Positions 1-9,026 of a stretch of DNA of 59,989 nt are shown one piece after another. The DNA comes from Planctomycetaceae bacterium (lineage in GTDB: Bacteria > Planctomycetota > Planctomycetia > Pirellulales > Pirellulaceae), in contig JAEUIQ010000088.1 in the NCBI GenBank assembly GCA_016794985.1, positions 1 through 59,989 on the forward strand, given 5' to 3'. Below the pieces are notes generated by a model. The model had not been told where the DNA came from. It ran no database searches and saw only the letters and a program-made list of their open reading frames with translations. Position 1 is the stretch's first letter, and every line of letters starts with the position of its first letter. A program made the translations under genes and the position numbers.

Positions 1-1
1 T

Positions 2-361
2 TGGTTGATCCACGCGGAGGAATACGAGCCTGAGCGGTTGATGGAATTGTTTCCCGACGTGGCATTTCAGTTGGCAAGTACGCAGTTGATCAAGATATCG
101 GAAGAGACGGAGGACAAGAAGATGTACGATGCCAGAGAAAAGGCCATTCGCGACCAAGAATGGGCCGTCATCGTCGCGCGCGACGAAGGTAAGAACGAAG
201 GCAAGATCGAAGGTAAGATCGAGACGATTCGCATCTTGCAGAATCTACTTGAGCTTCCAGTGACAAACATCGCTGACTTGTCGGACCGCACTTTAGAGGA
301 GCTGCAAGCGATCACGACCGACCTCCAGAAAAAGCTTCAGAATCGAAAGCCTAGCAACTAA
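2..361 (+). CDS. C-terminal part of an Rpn-family nuclease / putative transposase (partial)
   Basis: The frame is open at the left window edge and ends in TAA, so only the tail is visible. The end resembles the Rpn family of PD-(D/E)XK recombination-promoting nucleases: an acidic helical region, then a run of G-x-x-E-G-K repeats (KNEGKIEGKIE, about residues 63-73), then a short helical tail with a leucine-rich stretch (LQNLLELPVTNIADL). The nuclease core, with its catalytic D, E and K residues, would lie outside the window. Family members are often found in repeat-rich, mobile surroundings, as here: more than 1 kb of direct and tandem repeats follows. The family call rests on the tail pattern only. 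Confidence 0.6.
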   Translation, partial: WLIHAEEYEPERLMELFPDVAFQLASTQLIKISEETEDKKMYDAREKAIRDQEWAVIVARDEGKNEGKIEGKIETIRILQNLLELPVTNIADLSDRTLEELQAITTDLQKKLQNRKPSN

Positions 362-529
362 TTCAATGAGCGTGTTCCCGTTCGAGCGCAAGCCACGGCA
401 CATTCTGGAATCAAGAACAAACCAGATCGGCCGACTTGCGAACGTTTCCGAAGCGAATCCGATCCTACGGCTTAAGACACTGGCGGCCGGTTGTTGCTGC
501 TAGTGGTGAATCCGGGTCCACTTCATACC

Positions 530-601
530 TAACAAACCGCCGAGTAAATCGGGCGGGATTCGACTGCCAATGCAATGCAAAATGATGTTGACCCGAGCAT
601 T
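530..601. repeat. 72-bp direct repeat, left copy
   Basis: It begins TAACAAACCGCCGAG and ends CCCGAGCATT. It matches 1188-1259 over 72 bases with a single A/G difference. The two copies bracket the 140-bp tandem array. Confidence 0.9.
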
Positions 602-717
602 ACTACCAGAGACAAGACGGCAGCCGGAAGCAAACAACAAAAATCAGCAGCGGGAAGGCCGCAACCGAGCTCGTCTCGGTTGGGCCAAGGACTCACCACT
701 AAGCCAACACGACCATC

Positions 718-807
718 GCGGGAGCAGCGGTCGAGAGACAGACTTGTTTAGCCAACAACCTCCCACCGAGACCGCAACGGTTCCCGCTCGCAATTCCGAA
801 CGCTGCG
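718..807. repeat. Dispersed repeat family 2, copy 1
   Basis: It contains GCGGTCGAGAGACAGACTT and CCACCGAGACCGCAACGG. The same string order is found at about 55.49-55.56 kb and 56.99-57.06 kb. This copy lacks most of the 5' hairpin part of the other two. Confidence 0.8.
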
Positions 808-824
808 TACCCAAGCTTAAAACC

Positions 825-1158
825 GATCGGCCTACTTGCGGGCATGATCGAAGCAGAGTCGGTCCTACGGCCTCTAAATCCTTGGAGCAAATTCTGTAGC
901 TAACCAGTCAGCGCCCCATTGGCGTGAAGCCAATGGTGGCGGGCTTGTACCTTAGATCTAAAACGATCGGCCTACTTGCGGGCGTGTCTGAAGCAGAGTC
1001 GGTCCTACGGCCTCTAAATCCTTGGAGCAAATTCTGTAGCTAACCAGTCAGCGCCCCATTGGCGTGAAGCCAATGGTGGCGGGCTTGTACCTTAGATCTA
1101 GAACGATCGGCCTACTTGCAGGCGTGTCTGAAGCAGAGTCGGTCCTGTGGCCTTCTTA
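825..1158. repeat. 140-bp tandem repeat, two full units and a partial third
   Basis: The units start with GATCGGCCTACTTGC at 825, 965 and 1105, giving an exact 140-bp spacing. The first two units are nearly identical. The third diverges and stops at about 1158. Each full unit contains the hairpin CCATTGGC-GTGAA-GCCAATGG. Confidence 0.9.
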
Positions 1159-1187
1159 ACCCGAGTCGTCACGTGTAGCGTGAAACG

Positions 1188-1259
1188 TAACAAACCGCCG
1201 AGTAAATCGGGCGGGATTCGACTGCCAATGCAATGCAAAGTGATGTTGACCCGAGCATT
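1188..1259. repeat. 72-bp direct repeat, right copy
   Basis: This is the second copy of the repeat at 530-601. Its last matching base (1259) lies directly before the left inverted end of the hairpin element at 1260-1495, so the two repeats share a sharp boundary. Confidence 0.9.
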
Positions 1260-1495
1260 CGACGATGTGAAGCACTTTTTTTAGTGCCCGATCTCACCAC
1301 TTGTGTCGGCCTTTCAGGCCTGTTCTGATCGTGATTCCGAACTAACCGGTGGCTCACGCACACCGGCTAGGGTTGTTTCGGCCCGTTCGGGCCTGTTTTG
1401 ATCGTGATTCCAAACTAACCGGTGGCTCACGCACGCCGACTCGGGTTGCTTCGGCCCGTTCGGGCCTGTTTTGAAAATGCTTCACAGCGTTGCCG
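1260..1495 (+). repeat. MITE-like hairpin repeat, copy D (with internal 73-bp duplication)
   Basis: The left end (CGACGATGTGAAGCACTTTT) and right end (AAAATGCTTCACAGCGTTGC) form imperfect terminal inverted repeats. Between them lie three stems: GGCCT-TTC-AGGCC, CCGGTG-GCTCACGCA-CACCGG and GGCCC-GTTC-GGGCC. The part with the last two stems is duplicated head to tail with a 73-bp period (units at 1327 and 1400). The element ends 25 bp from the stop codon of ggt. Relatives occur at 22.5, 40.8 and 54.96-55.39 kb. Confidence 0.75.
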
Positions 1496-1519
1496 CGCCG
1501 CTGTGCAATGCTGTGCTGT

Positions 1520-3271
1520 TTACGCGGTGGGTTCAGTAATCGCGATACCACCGGCGCGTGAGTCGGCGGCGGCTTGGAGCTGTCCATCATTCGTCCACGC
1601 AATCCCCTGCGCCGTCGCCAAAGCGGAGGTTGTCGCAATGGTGTGTCCCCAACCTGCGAGCTTCGTTCGCAGGCTTGTGTCCAGTTTTTCCTCGACCATG
1701 GCTTCCGCCGGTCGCCATTGTTGGTGGACTCGTGGTGCCTGCAGGGCCTCCGCAATGTCCTGCCCCAAGTCGATGACGCGACAAATTATCTGAAGCGTCG
1801 AAGTAATGATTCTAGGCCCGCCGGCTGCGCCGCAGGTCAACATCGGCTCGCCCTTCGAGTTGATGACAATCGTTGGGCTCATACTCGATAGTGGTCGTTT
1901 CCCAGGGGCGATCGCGTTGGCTTCGGCACCGATCAACCCAAACGCGTTGGCCACTCCGGGAGCGATGCTGAAATCGTCCATCTCGTTGTTCAGGACAATT
2001 CCCGTACCCGGCACATACATTTTATTGCCAAATGATGTGTTGATCGTTTGTGTCATGGCGACGACCCAGCCATCTGAATCCGCGGTGGTTAAATGGGTCG
2101 TATGTTTTTCGCCGAAGAATTGCTTCTCGGCACCGGGCGGCATCCCGTGCCCAGCGACAGAGTTGGCCCGGCCGAGTTGAATCTCACTAGCCCGCGCCAA
2201 CAAGTATCCTGGGTCAAGCAAGCCCAATGGGACTTTCGCATAATCGGCGTCGCCTAACCAGTGCGCGCGATCTGCCATCGCTCGCTGCATGACTTCCAGC
2301 CACAAGTGATAGACCGTCGCGGGTTCGCGCTGCCAAAGTGACCGCAAATCGAAGCACTCCAGCATACCGAGCATCTGAGCAACATGAATTCCGCCACTGC
2401 TGGGCGGTGGGAAGCCAATGACCCGAGTTTGACGGTATTTGGTGTGGATAGGGTCGCGTTGAATGACGTTGTAGCTCGCGAAATCCTCATTGGTCAAGAT
2501 TCCGCCTTGGCGGGATAAGTAGTCCGTAATCGCGCTCGCGATTGGTCCTTGATAAAATGCTTTGGCACCGTCGCGAGCAATCAGTTCCAACGTCGCACCT
2601 AGATCCGGTTGGCGTAATCGAGTCGTGGCAGTGGGAAGATTTCCATCAGGAAACAGAATTCGCTTGGTTTCCTCGAATCGTTGCAATTCTTTCGCGTGCG
2701 AGCGAACGACATTCGCCAAACGTCCCATTTCGAATCCATTTCGCGCCGCGTCGATTGCGGGTGCGACCAGCATCTCCCAAGACAGTTTGCCGAATTGCTT
2801 CGAGAGCCTCTCCAAGGCCGCGACTTGACCGGGCACACCGGCGGCCAACGGGCCAATTTGACTCCATTCGGGTTGGGGCTGGCCATTTTTCAGAAACATA
2901 TCCTTTGTGGCCGCCGCTCCGGCTTGCTCGCGGCCATCCAAGGCAAAGAATTCTCCGGCCGGGTTTCTAATCAAGGCAAAGCATCCGCCCCCAATTCCCG
3001 AGTTGTGGCCATCCACGACCGACAACATGAACGACGCCGCGATCGCCGCATCCACAGCATTGCCGCCCGCTCGAAAAATGTCACGCGCCGCGACACTTGC
3101 CCGTTCGTGAACGGTTGCGACCGCAAATCTCCTTCGCACCTTTTTTGGCGAGAATTCGAGTCGTGAACTTGCCTCAACAGCCCCTTGCGAAATCGGAGAA
3201 TTATTTCCCCAAGGAATGAACGTCGTACCGGCACTCCATGAAGCGTGTGCTAAGAATCGCCGTCGATCCAT
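1520..3271 (-). CDS. ggt: Gamma-glutamyltransferase (glutathione hydrolase)
   Basis: A 583-residue N-terminal-nucleophile hydrolase that cleaves or transfers the gamma-glutamyl group of glutathione and related compounds, normally in the periplasm. The catalytic threonine is expected at T391 in the TTH motif, where the precursor is cut into large and small subunits. Further family marks are the SGIGGGCFAL region (91-100), the FPPPSSGG loop (287-294), and a PLSSMSPTIV substrate-binding segment in the small subunit. The N-terminus has a twin-arginine-like start (MDRRRFLAHASWSAG), which suggests folded export. Length is normal for the family. It is transcribed alone, and a hairpin repeat lies just behind its stop codon. 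Confidence 0.93.
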   Translation of the reverse strand: MDRRRFLAHASWSAGTTFIPWGNNSPISQGAVEASSRLEFSPKKVRRRFAVATVHERASVAARDIFRAGGNAVDAAIAASFMLSVVDGHNSGIGGGCFALIRNPAGEFFALDGREQAGAAATKDMFLKNGQPQPEWSQIGPLAAGVPGQVAALERLSKQFGKLSWEMLVAPAIDAARNGFEMGRLANVVRSHAKELQRFEETKRILFPDGNLPTATTRLRQPDLGATLELIARDGAKAFYQGPIASAITDYLSRQGGILTNEDFASYNVIQRDPIHTKYRQTRVIGFPPPSSGGIHVAQMLGMLECFDLRSLWQREPATVYHLWLEVMQRAMADRAHWLGDADYAKVPLGLLDPGYLLARASEIQLGRANSVAGHGMPPGAEKQFFGEKHTTHLTTADSDGWVVAMTQTINTSFGNKMYVPGTGIVLNNEMDDFSIAPGVANAFGLIGAEANAIAPGKRPLSSMSPTIVINSKGEPMLTCGAAGGPRIITSTLQIICRVIDLGQDIAEALQAPRVHQQWRPAEAMVEEKLDTSLRTKLAGWGHTIATTSALATAQGIAWTNDGQLQAAADSRAGGIAITEPTA

Positions 3272-3467
3272 TTGCGGATTCCTTTAAGTGCTTGAGTCCG
3301 TTACCGCACAATCAGTAGTATTGATGCGTTATGTTCGTCGCGCTGTTATCGATCGAACGCTCCCAAACGATCGAAGGTCTTGCGACGGTTCAGGCTCTTC
3401 TCGTCACCCGATTTGCGGCACGCAACCTATGCCATTCAGGCCACTAACGTCACACGCCCAACGTTAC

Positions 3468-4073
3468 TTAAGTGGGATTGTGTTCACGCAAGTCTTGTCG
3501 GGCCAATTCGAACTGACGAATCTTGTCTTCCCACTGGAGAGTCAAGCCGATGTCGTCAAGACCTTGCAATAAGCATCGTTTGCGAAACGGGTCGATTTCA
3601 AACTGGGCAGAGAAGCCGTCCGCACTTACCGATTGCTGCGCCAGGTCAATGGTCAATTCATGGCGGCCGGCCGCAAAACGATCGAATAATTCCTGGGTCT
3701 TCTGCCTTCCTAAGGCCACCGGCAGCAAACCGTTCTTGAAGCAATTGTTGTAAAAAATGTCCGCGAAATCCGGCGCGATAACGCAGCGAATCCCGAAATC
3801 ATCCAAAGCCCACACCGCGTGCTCGCGCGAAGAACCGCAACCGAAATTATCTTTGGCAACCAAAATCGAAGCCCCCAGATATTCGGGTCGATGCAGTTCA
3901 AAATCTGGGTTCGGTTGTTCCTGCGTATCAAATCGCCAATCGAAAAATAGAAACCGGCCAAAACCGGTCCTTTCGATTCGTTTCAGAAATTGTTTCGGTA
4001 TAATTTGGTCGGTGTCGACATTCGCTCGATCCATAAATGCTGCGAAGCCGCGATGAACGGTAAATTGTTTCAT
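3468..4073 (-). CDS. leuD: 3-isopropylmalate dehydratase small subunit
   Basis: This is the small (swivel-domain) subunit of isopropylmalate isomerase, which converts 2- to 3-isopropylmalate in leucine synthesis together with LeuC. It shows the family start (KQFTVHRGFAAFMDRANVD), the DQIIPKQFLKRI segment and the substrate loop FGCGSSREHAVWAL. I place the start at the ATG at 4073: it overlaps the leuC stop in an ATGA arrangement and gives 201 residues, the usual length. The longer frame from 4097 would run into leuC. The 4-bp overlap suggests translational coupling and equal subunit supply. Confidence 0.95.
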   Translation of the reverse strand: MKQFTVHRGFAAFMDRANVDTDQIIPKQFLKRIERTGFGRFLFFDWRFDTQEQPNPDFELHRPEYLGASILVAKDNFGCGSSREHAVWALDDFGIRCVIAPDFADIFYNNCFKNGLLPVALGRQKTQELFDRFAAGRHELTIDLAQQSVSADGFSAQFEIDPFRKRCLLQGLDDIGLTLQWEDKIRQFELARQDLREHNPT

Positions 4074-5506
4074 GAGTTGGCCTTGCGAAAATTCCATTCT
4101 CGAATGTCGACGAAGTGACCAGAAATCGCGGCAGCAGCCGCCATCGCAGGCGACACCAAGTGCGTGCGTCCCCCACGGCCTTGGCGTCCTTCAAAATTTC
4201 GATTGCTGGTTGAGGCGCAGCGTTGCCCAGGCTCCAAACGATCGGGATTCATGGCCAAACACATGCTGCAACCAGGCTCGCGCCATTCCAGTCCCGCTTC
4301 AATGAAGACTCGGTGCAGCCCTTCAGCTTCGGCTTGCTGTTTCACAACGCCGCTCCCCGGGACAACCATAGCTTGCACGCCGGAGGCCACTTGATACCCA
4401 CGACAGACCGCCGCCGCTTCACGCAGGTCTTCAATTCGGGCATTGGTACACGAACCAATAAAGACTCGATCAACGGACAAGTCAACAAACTTGGTACCGG
4501 GCCGAATTCCCATGTAGACGAGTGCATCGGCAGCCGCTTTACTGGCGACGGGATCGGTAAAATCCGAGGGCTGTGGGATGGCCGCATCGACGCTGGCAAC
4601 TTGTCCAGGGCTCGTTCCCCAAGTCACTTGTGGCGCGATTCGACCGGCTGCAAATGTCGCCCGTCTGTCGAACACCGCGCCCTCGTCCGATCGGCAATCC
4701 GACCAATGTTCAATAGCGCGGTCCCAAGCGGCGCCTTGGGGAGCAAACGGTCGCCCCTTCAGATAATTCATTGTCACCTGATCCGCAGCAATCATCCCGG
4801 CTCGCGCGCCCGCTTCAATGGACATGTTGCAAACCGTCATGCGTTGCTCCATGCTCAGTTTACGGATGGTCGACCCGCTGTACTCCAAGACGAATCCCGT
4901 ACCGCCGCTCGTGCCAATCTCCCCAATCAAATAGAGAATCAGATCTTTGGCAGTGACGCCCGCAGGCAAGTCTCCATCCACGCGCAATTCGAACGTCTTC
5001 GCCGGGGACTGGATCAAGGTCTGGGTCGCCAACACATGCTCGACCTCGGAAGTTCCAATTCCGAACGCCAGCGCGCCAAAGGCACCATGTGTCGCAGTGT
5101 GACTGTCGCCGCACACAATCGTCATACCCGGTTGCGTGTAGCCAAGCTCCGGGCCAATGATATGAACAATGCCTTGGTTGATCGAATCCAAATCGTACAA
5201 GTGCACTCCGAATTCGCGGCAATTCTGCCGAAGTGTCTCAATCTGTTGCTTCGAGATTTCATCGACAATTGGCAACAAGCGACTGGTCGTCGGCACGTTG
5301 TGGTCTTGAGTCGCGACGGTCAATTCGGGCCTCCGAACCCTGCGCCCGGCCAATCGGAGTCCTTCAAAAGCCTGTGGACTGGTTACTTCGTGGACCAAGT
5401 GCAAGTCGATGTACAATAACGAACGTCCTTCGTCGGCATGAACCAAATGTCGATCCCATATTTTTTGGAACAACGTTCGCGGCGGGGATTGCTTCGTATC
5501 ACTCAT
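4070..5506 (-). CDS. leuC: 3-isopropylmalate dehydratase large subunit
   Basis: The aconitase-family large subunit of isopropylmalate isomerase. The three cysteines that would hold the 4Fe-4S cluster are visible: one in VFIGSCTNARIEDL (C353) and two in GCSMC (C413 and C416). CGDSHTATHGAFGALAFGIG and the histidine-rich start segment are also typical. I chose ATG 5506 (MSDTKQSPPRTLFQKIW) because LeuC proteins begin just before the T-L-x-x-K-I-W motif. The frame is open for 31 more codons upstream, but that part is basic and unlike the family. It forms a two-gene unit with leuD; leuA, leuB and ilv genes are not in the window. Confidence 0.95.
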   Translation of the reverse strand: MSDTKQSPPRTLFQKIWDRHLVHADEGRSLLYIDLHLVHEVTSPQAFEGLRLAGRRVRRPELTVATQDHNVPTTSRLLPIVDEISKQQIETLRQNCREFGVHLYDLDSINQGIVHIIGPELGYTQPGMTIVCGDSHTATHGAFGALAFGIGTSEVEHVLATQTLIQSPAKTFELRVDGDLPAGVTAKDLILYLIGEIGTSGGTGFVLEYSGSTIRKLSMEQRMTVCNMSIEAGARAGMIAADQVTMNYLKGRPFAPQGAAWDRAIEHWSDCRSDEGAVFDRRATFAAGRIAPQVTWGTSPGQVASVDAAIPQPSDFTDPVASKAAADALVYMGIRPGTKFVDLSVDRVFIGSCTNARIEDLREAAAVCRGYQVASGVQAMVVPGSGVVKQQAEAEGLHRVFIEAGLEWREPGCSMCLAMNPDRLEPGQRCASTSNRNFEGRQGRGGRTHLVSPAMAAAAAISGHFVDIREWNFRKANS

Positions 5507-5801
5507 CGAATTCGATTCTACTTTGGGAATTGGGACGATCTCTATTTTGGACCGACTAAACCGCTTTCGCAACCGGTCCACTACCTTCGTGCCCGTCACT
5601 GACTAGCGGGGGCTGTTGTTGACTTTGACCATTTTGGCAGGGCAAAAACCTTCAGCAGCAATACGGTTGAACCAAAGACGGTCGTTGGCAGATTCTAACT
5701 GCCACGGCGATTAGAAACCCAGGCGATTTTCAATGTTGGCGAACGCAAGAGTGAGAGTTCCCGCTACATAATAGAGCTAATTTATCCATACGATCGGTCG
5801 T

Positions 5802-7199
5802 TTAGTGATTGGACTCGATCACCTTCATCTGCAACCAACGTCCTTGAAGGACTCGCAACGAGAAAATGACCGCTAAAGAACCGATCCATCCGGTCAACGC
5901 CAACCACCACCGAGTGGCAATTTGTTCGGGCGGAGTGTCTGGATGGTCCAAACTACTACCTAAAAACACGAAGAGCATGCTGGTCAGCAAAAACGTCAAA
6001 GTCACAAACCAAGTGTCCCCGGCCCCTTTCAAAACACTGACCTTCACAATTTGTATGGCATCGAACACGCAATAGATTGCGACGTAGAACAAGAAGTTCA
6101 AGATGATTGGTTCGAGCGATTCGAAGTCATCATTTTGCCAGCGATGCAACGACAAGAGTGTCGACGGGAAGATCGTATACAATGCGACAAAGAAGCTCGT
6201 GAATCCGACCGCGATGATCAAGGCACTCCTTACCGCTCGCTTGGCCAACTCGGGATTCTCTTGCCCTAGTTGATTGCCAATAATGGAGATCAAGCCCATG
6301 CCGAGCCCATAGATCGGTACAAAGGCCAGCAGATTGATACTGAAGGCCAAGCTTGTCGCCGTCAAATAGTGTTCGCCCAATCGGCCCATGACGGCAATGA
6401 AATAGACGATCGCGATTCCCTCGATAAACCATTGCAGTCCGCTGGGAGCACCGTAAAACAAAAACCGTCGAATGAACGCACCATCAAACGCAATGCCCTG
6501 GCGAAAGCCAAATGTTTGGAATTCTGGCAGGCCACGAATGACCGCCCAGGTGTAAAGAGACTTGGACCACATCGCGATAACGGTCGCCCAAGCGGCACCT
6601 TCCAGGCCGAAAGCGGGGATCGGCCCACAACCAAAGATCAAGATCGGGTCCAAAACAACATTGAGGATCGTGGCATAGATATTCGCAATCATCACGGGTT
6701 TGGTCTTCTCGAGCCCGATCAGAAGCCCTTCCAGGACACCATTGATCAACATCCCGATCCCAGACCAAATATAAATCCGAAAACAAACCCCTTCGGCACT
6801 CGCCAACTCCGCAGTATGCCCGAACCACGAGAAGTAGTCCTCAATAAAGAAACCGGGAACCACGAGGAACGGAACACTAGCGAAGGCCAAATAGAACGCA
6901 TGCATGACCGATCGCCCAATTTGACCTGGTTGTTCGGCCCCGCGATACTGGGCGACAAACGTCGTGACGTAAGTAACGACACCCAAAGAAAAACTGCACA
7001 AAGTCCAAACCAAGGTCCCGACCAAGCCGACGGCTCCCGCGTCGCTGCTCGAGTGGACCACCAAGAACAAGCGGTCAAAAAACTGCATGATGCTGTAGCA
7101 CGCGGTCGAAACCATCAGTGGGGCGGCGACCATTAGGACTTGGCGAACACCTAGCGGTTGATGCCAAATCTTGTGTATGGATTCGCGAAAATTGTTCAT
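5802..7199 (-). CDS. MATE family multidrug/metabolite exporter
   Basis: A 465-residue integral membrane protein with twelve predicted hydrophobic segments in two similar halves, as in cation-coupled MATE exporters. The conserved signatures that follow the third segment of each half are visible: TTFVAQYRGAEQ in the first half and IIGNQLGQENPELAKRA in the second. The substrate cannot be deduced. The start ATG at 7199 lies just before an amphipathic helix and the first membrane span. It is transcribed alone; about 200 bp to leuC and about 220 bp to sthA contain no gene. Confidence 0.9.
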   Translation of the reverse strand: MNNFRESIHKIWHQPLGVRQVLMVAAPLMVSTACYSIMQFFDRLFLVVHSSSDAGAVGLVGTLVWTLCSFSLGVVTYVTTFVAQYRGAEQPGQIGRSVMHAFYLAFASVPFLVVPGFFIEDYFSWFGHTAELASAEGVCFRIYIWSGIGMLINGVLEGLLIGLEKTKPVMIANIYATILNVVLDPILIFGCGPIPAFGLEGAAWATVIAMWSKSLYTWAVIRGLPEFQTFGFRQGIAFDGAFIRRFLFYGAPSGLQWFIEGIAIVYFIAVMGRLGEHYLTATSLAFSINLLAFVPIYGLGMGLISIIGNQLGQENPELAKRAVRSALIIAVGFTSFFVALYTIFPSTLLSLHRWQNDDFESLEPIILNFLFYVAIYCVFDAIQIVKVSVLKGAGDTWFVTLTFLLTSMLFVFLGSSLDHPDTPPEQIATRWWLALTGWIGSLAVIFSLRVLQGRWLQMKVIESNH

Positions 7200-7428
7200 G
7201 AAGGTCTCAAAGGTTTAGCGGGCTGTTGATTTTGCGAGTTATTGCGACGCCAATCCGCGACCATTCGCAGCCGGTGCAAGCGGACGACGAACGGGTGGGT
7301 TTGAGGCGGACCGCCAAACGAGCCATTCAATAATCCCCTTGTTTCGATGTTAACCGGCCAGGATACTTTGCGGCAGCAAAATCGAGTAGGGCAGCTAAAT
7401 CCAGTCAACGAAAACTGAGGACTTGCGA

Positions 7429-8820
7429 ATGGCCAATATCAAGACGGAAATTCTGATCATCGGTTCGGGACCTGGAGGCGAGGGTGCCGCCATGCAGTTG
7501 GCCAAAGGTGGCCGCGAAGTGGTGGTTTGCGAGCGATATCACCGAATAGGTGGCGGCTGCACACATTGGGGCACCATTCCGAGCAAAGCACTCCGGTTTG
7601 CCATCTATCAAATGACCGAGGCTCTCAAGAGTCCGATCATGGTTCGTGCAGGAGTCAAATGCGATCCCTCGATGAGCGACCTCCGACTAGGCGCTCAATC
7701 GATCATTGCGCAACAGGAGAACATGCGGCGCAGCTTTTATTCCCGCAACAACGTGCAAGTCCTCTCGGGACATGCGAAATTTATCGGCCCCAACGAAGTT
7801 CTCGTGGGGCACAACTTGAAGGTTCAAGCCGAGAAGTTCGTGTTGGCAGTCGGTTCGAGCCCTTTTCGCCCGAAAAATGTCGATTTCAACCATCCCAGGA
7901 TTTTCGATAGCGACACGATTTTAAGCCTCGACGACAAACCGCATTCCATGACGGTTTACGGTGCGGGCGTGGTTGGCTGCGAGTACGCTTCGATGTTTCG
8001 GAATTTGGATGTCAAAATCAACTTGGTCAATACCCGGTCTCGGCTACTTGAGTTCTTGGACGACGAAATCACCGATGCCCTCAGCTATCACATGCGAGAT
8101 CGCGGCGTGCTCATACGGCACAACGAAACGATGGACAGAATTGAGCCTCAGGATGATGGAGTCGTTTTGCATCTAAAGAGCGGCAAGTCGCTGAAGACCG
8201 ACATCCTGTTATGGGCGGCAGGGCGATCGGGCAACGTCTCGGATTTGGGATTGGAGGTTTTGGGCTTGGAGCCAGATCAACGCGGCTATTTGGCCACCAA
8301 CGAGTTCTTTCAGACCAAGCAGGAACATGTTTACGCGGTGGGCGATGTGGTCGGCTTTCCAAGTCTCGCCAGTGCCGCCTACACGCAAGGTCGTGCGGCC
8401 GCCCGCCATATTTTGGGGACCGATGAAAAAATCGAAAAAATCAGCGATATTCCGGCGGGGATCTACACGAGCCCGGAAATCAGTAGTATTGGCAAAACCG
8501 AGCGAGAACTCACCGAACAATGCATACCTTACGAAGTCGGGCATTCTCACTTCAAAAGTTTGGCTCGAGCCCAGATTTCCGGTCGGGCGGTTGGGATGCT
8601 GAAAATCCTGTTTCACCGCGATACCTTGGAAGTTCTTGGGGTTCATTGCTTTGGTTCCCAAGCGGCAGAAATCATCCATATCGGCCAAGCCGTGATGTCG
8701 CAAACGGGCGGAGGAAACTCGCTCCGGTATTTCATGGATACCACTTTCAACTATCCAACCATGGCCGAAGCTTACCGGGTCGCCGCGCTCAACGGGTTCA
8801 ATCGGCTCCACAACGACTGA
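7429..8820 (+). CDS. sthA: Si-specific NAD(P)(+) transhydrogenase (soluble pyridine nucleotide transhydrogenase)
   Basis: A flavoprotein of the pyridine nucleotide-disulfide oxidoreductase fold that moves reducing equivalents between NADPH and NAD+ in the cytoplasm. The FAD site is the GSGPGGEGAA loop near the N-terminus. The sequence GGGCTHWGTIPSKALR has one cysteine where disulfide reductases have CxxxxC; this is characteristic of SthA and separates it from lipoamide dehydrogenase. The NAD(P) loop is GAGVVGCEYASMF. The C-terminal dimerisation domain is complete. I prefer ATG 7429 (MANIKTEIL, 463 residues) over a TTG two codons upstream; an A/G-rich stretch (TGAGGA) precedes it. Confidence 0.92.
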   Translation: MANIKTEILIIGSGPGGEGAAMQLAKGGREVVVCERYHRIGGGCTHWGTIPSKALRFAIYQMTEALKSPIMVRAGVKCDPSMSDLRLGAQSIIAQQENMRRSFYSRNNVQVLSGHAKFIGPNEVLVGHNLKVQAEKFVLAVGSSPFRPKNVDFNHPRIFDSDTILSLDDKPHSMTVYGAGVVGCEYASMFRNLDVKINLVNTRSRLLEFLDDEITDALSYHMRDRGVLIRHNETMDRIEPQDDGVVLHLKSGKSLKTDILLWAAGRSGNVSDLGLEVLGLEPDQRGYLATNEFFQTKQEHVYAVGDVVGFPSLASAAYTQGRAAARHILGTDEKIEKISDIPAGIYTSPEISSIGKTERELTEQCIPYEVGHSHFKSLARAQISGRAVGMLKILFHRDTLEVLGVHCFGSQAAEIIHIGQAVMSQTGGGNSLRYFMDTTFNYPTMAEAYRVAALNGFNRLHND

Positions 8821-9026
8821 AATGCTGGAATGACCTGCGACAGTATGACCAGTGTGGTCCGGCCGCAAGGAGCGGTTCTCTTTACTGGGAATTCTGGTAT
8901 CATTCGCCGACCTCGGTGGATGGTAGGAACACTTCCCATGACACTTCGCAGGGGCCGAACCGCAGACCTGGTCGGTCGTGAACCGGGCCCAGCGGAATTT
9001 GTCCAAGTAAGAGTCGAGCAACCGAA

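Larger units (their letters stand above)
362..1259. repeat. Gene-free region of nested direct and tandem repeats
   Basis: No convincing gene lies between the Rpn tail and ggt. A 72-bp direct repeat occurs at 530-601 and 1188-1259 with one mismatch. Between the two copies lies a 140-bp tandem repeat with units starting at 825, 965 and 1105; the last is cut at about 1158. A degenerate relative of its first bases is at 425. Each 140-bp unit carries a perfect 8-bp hairpin (CCATTGGC / GCCAATGG, first at 916-936). A copy of a repeat family also found near 55.5 and 57.0 kb is at 718-807. Small ORFs across this stretch follow the repeats rather than protein-like composition. Confidence 0.85.

Noticed and set aside
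570..899. 109-codon plus-strand frame
   Set aside because: It starts inside the 72-bp repeat and runs through other repeat copies; composition is not protein-like.
1354..1793. Several overlapping frames on both strands near the 3' end of ggt
   Set aside because: They lie in the hairpin repeat or antisense to ggt, with no family resemblance.
4223..5419. 398-codon plus-strand frame
   Set aside because: It is antisense to leuC, which is unmistakable.
6270..7136. 288-codon plus-strand frame
   Set aside because: It is antisense to the MATE exporter and very rich in polar residues, a shadow of membrane codons.
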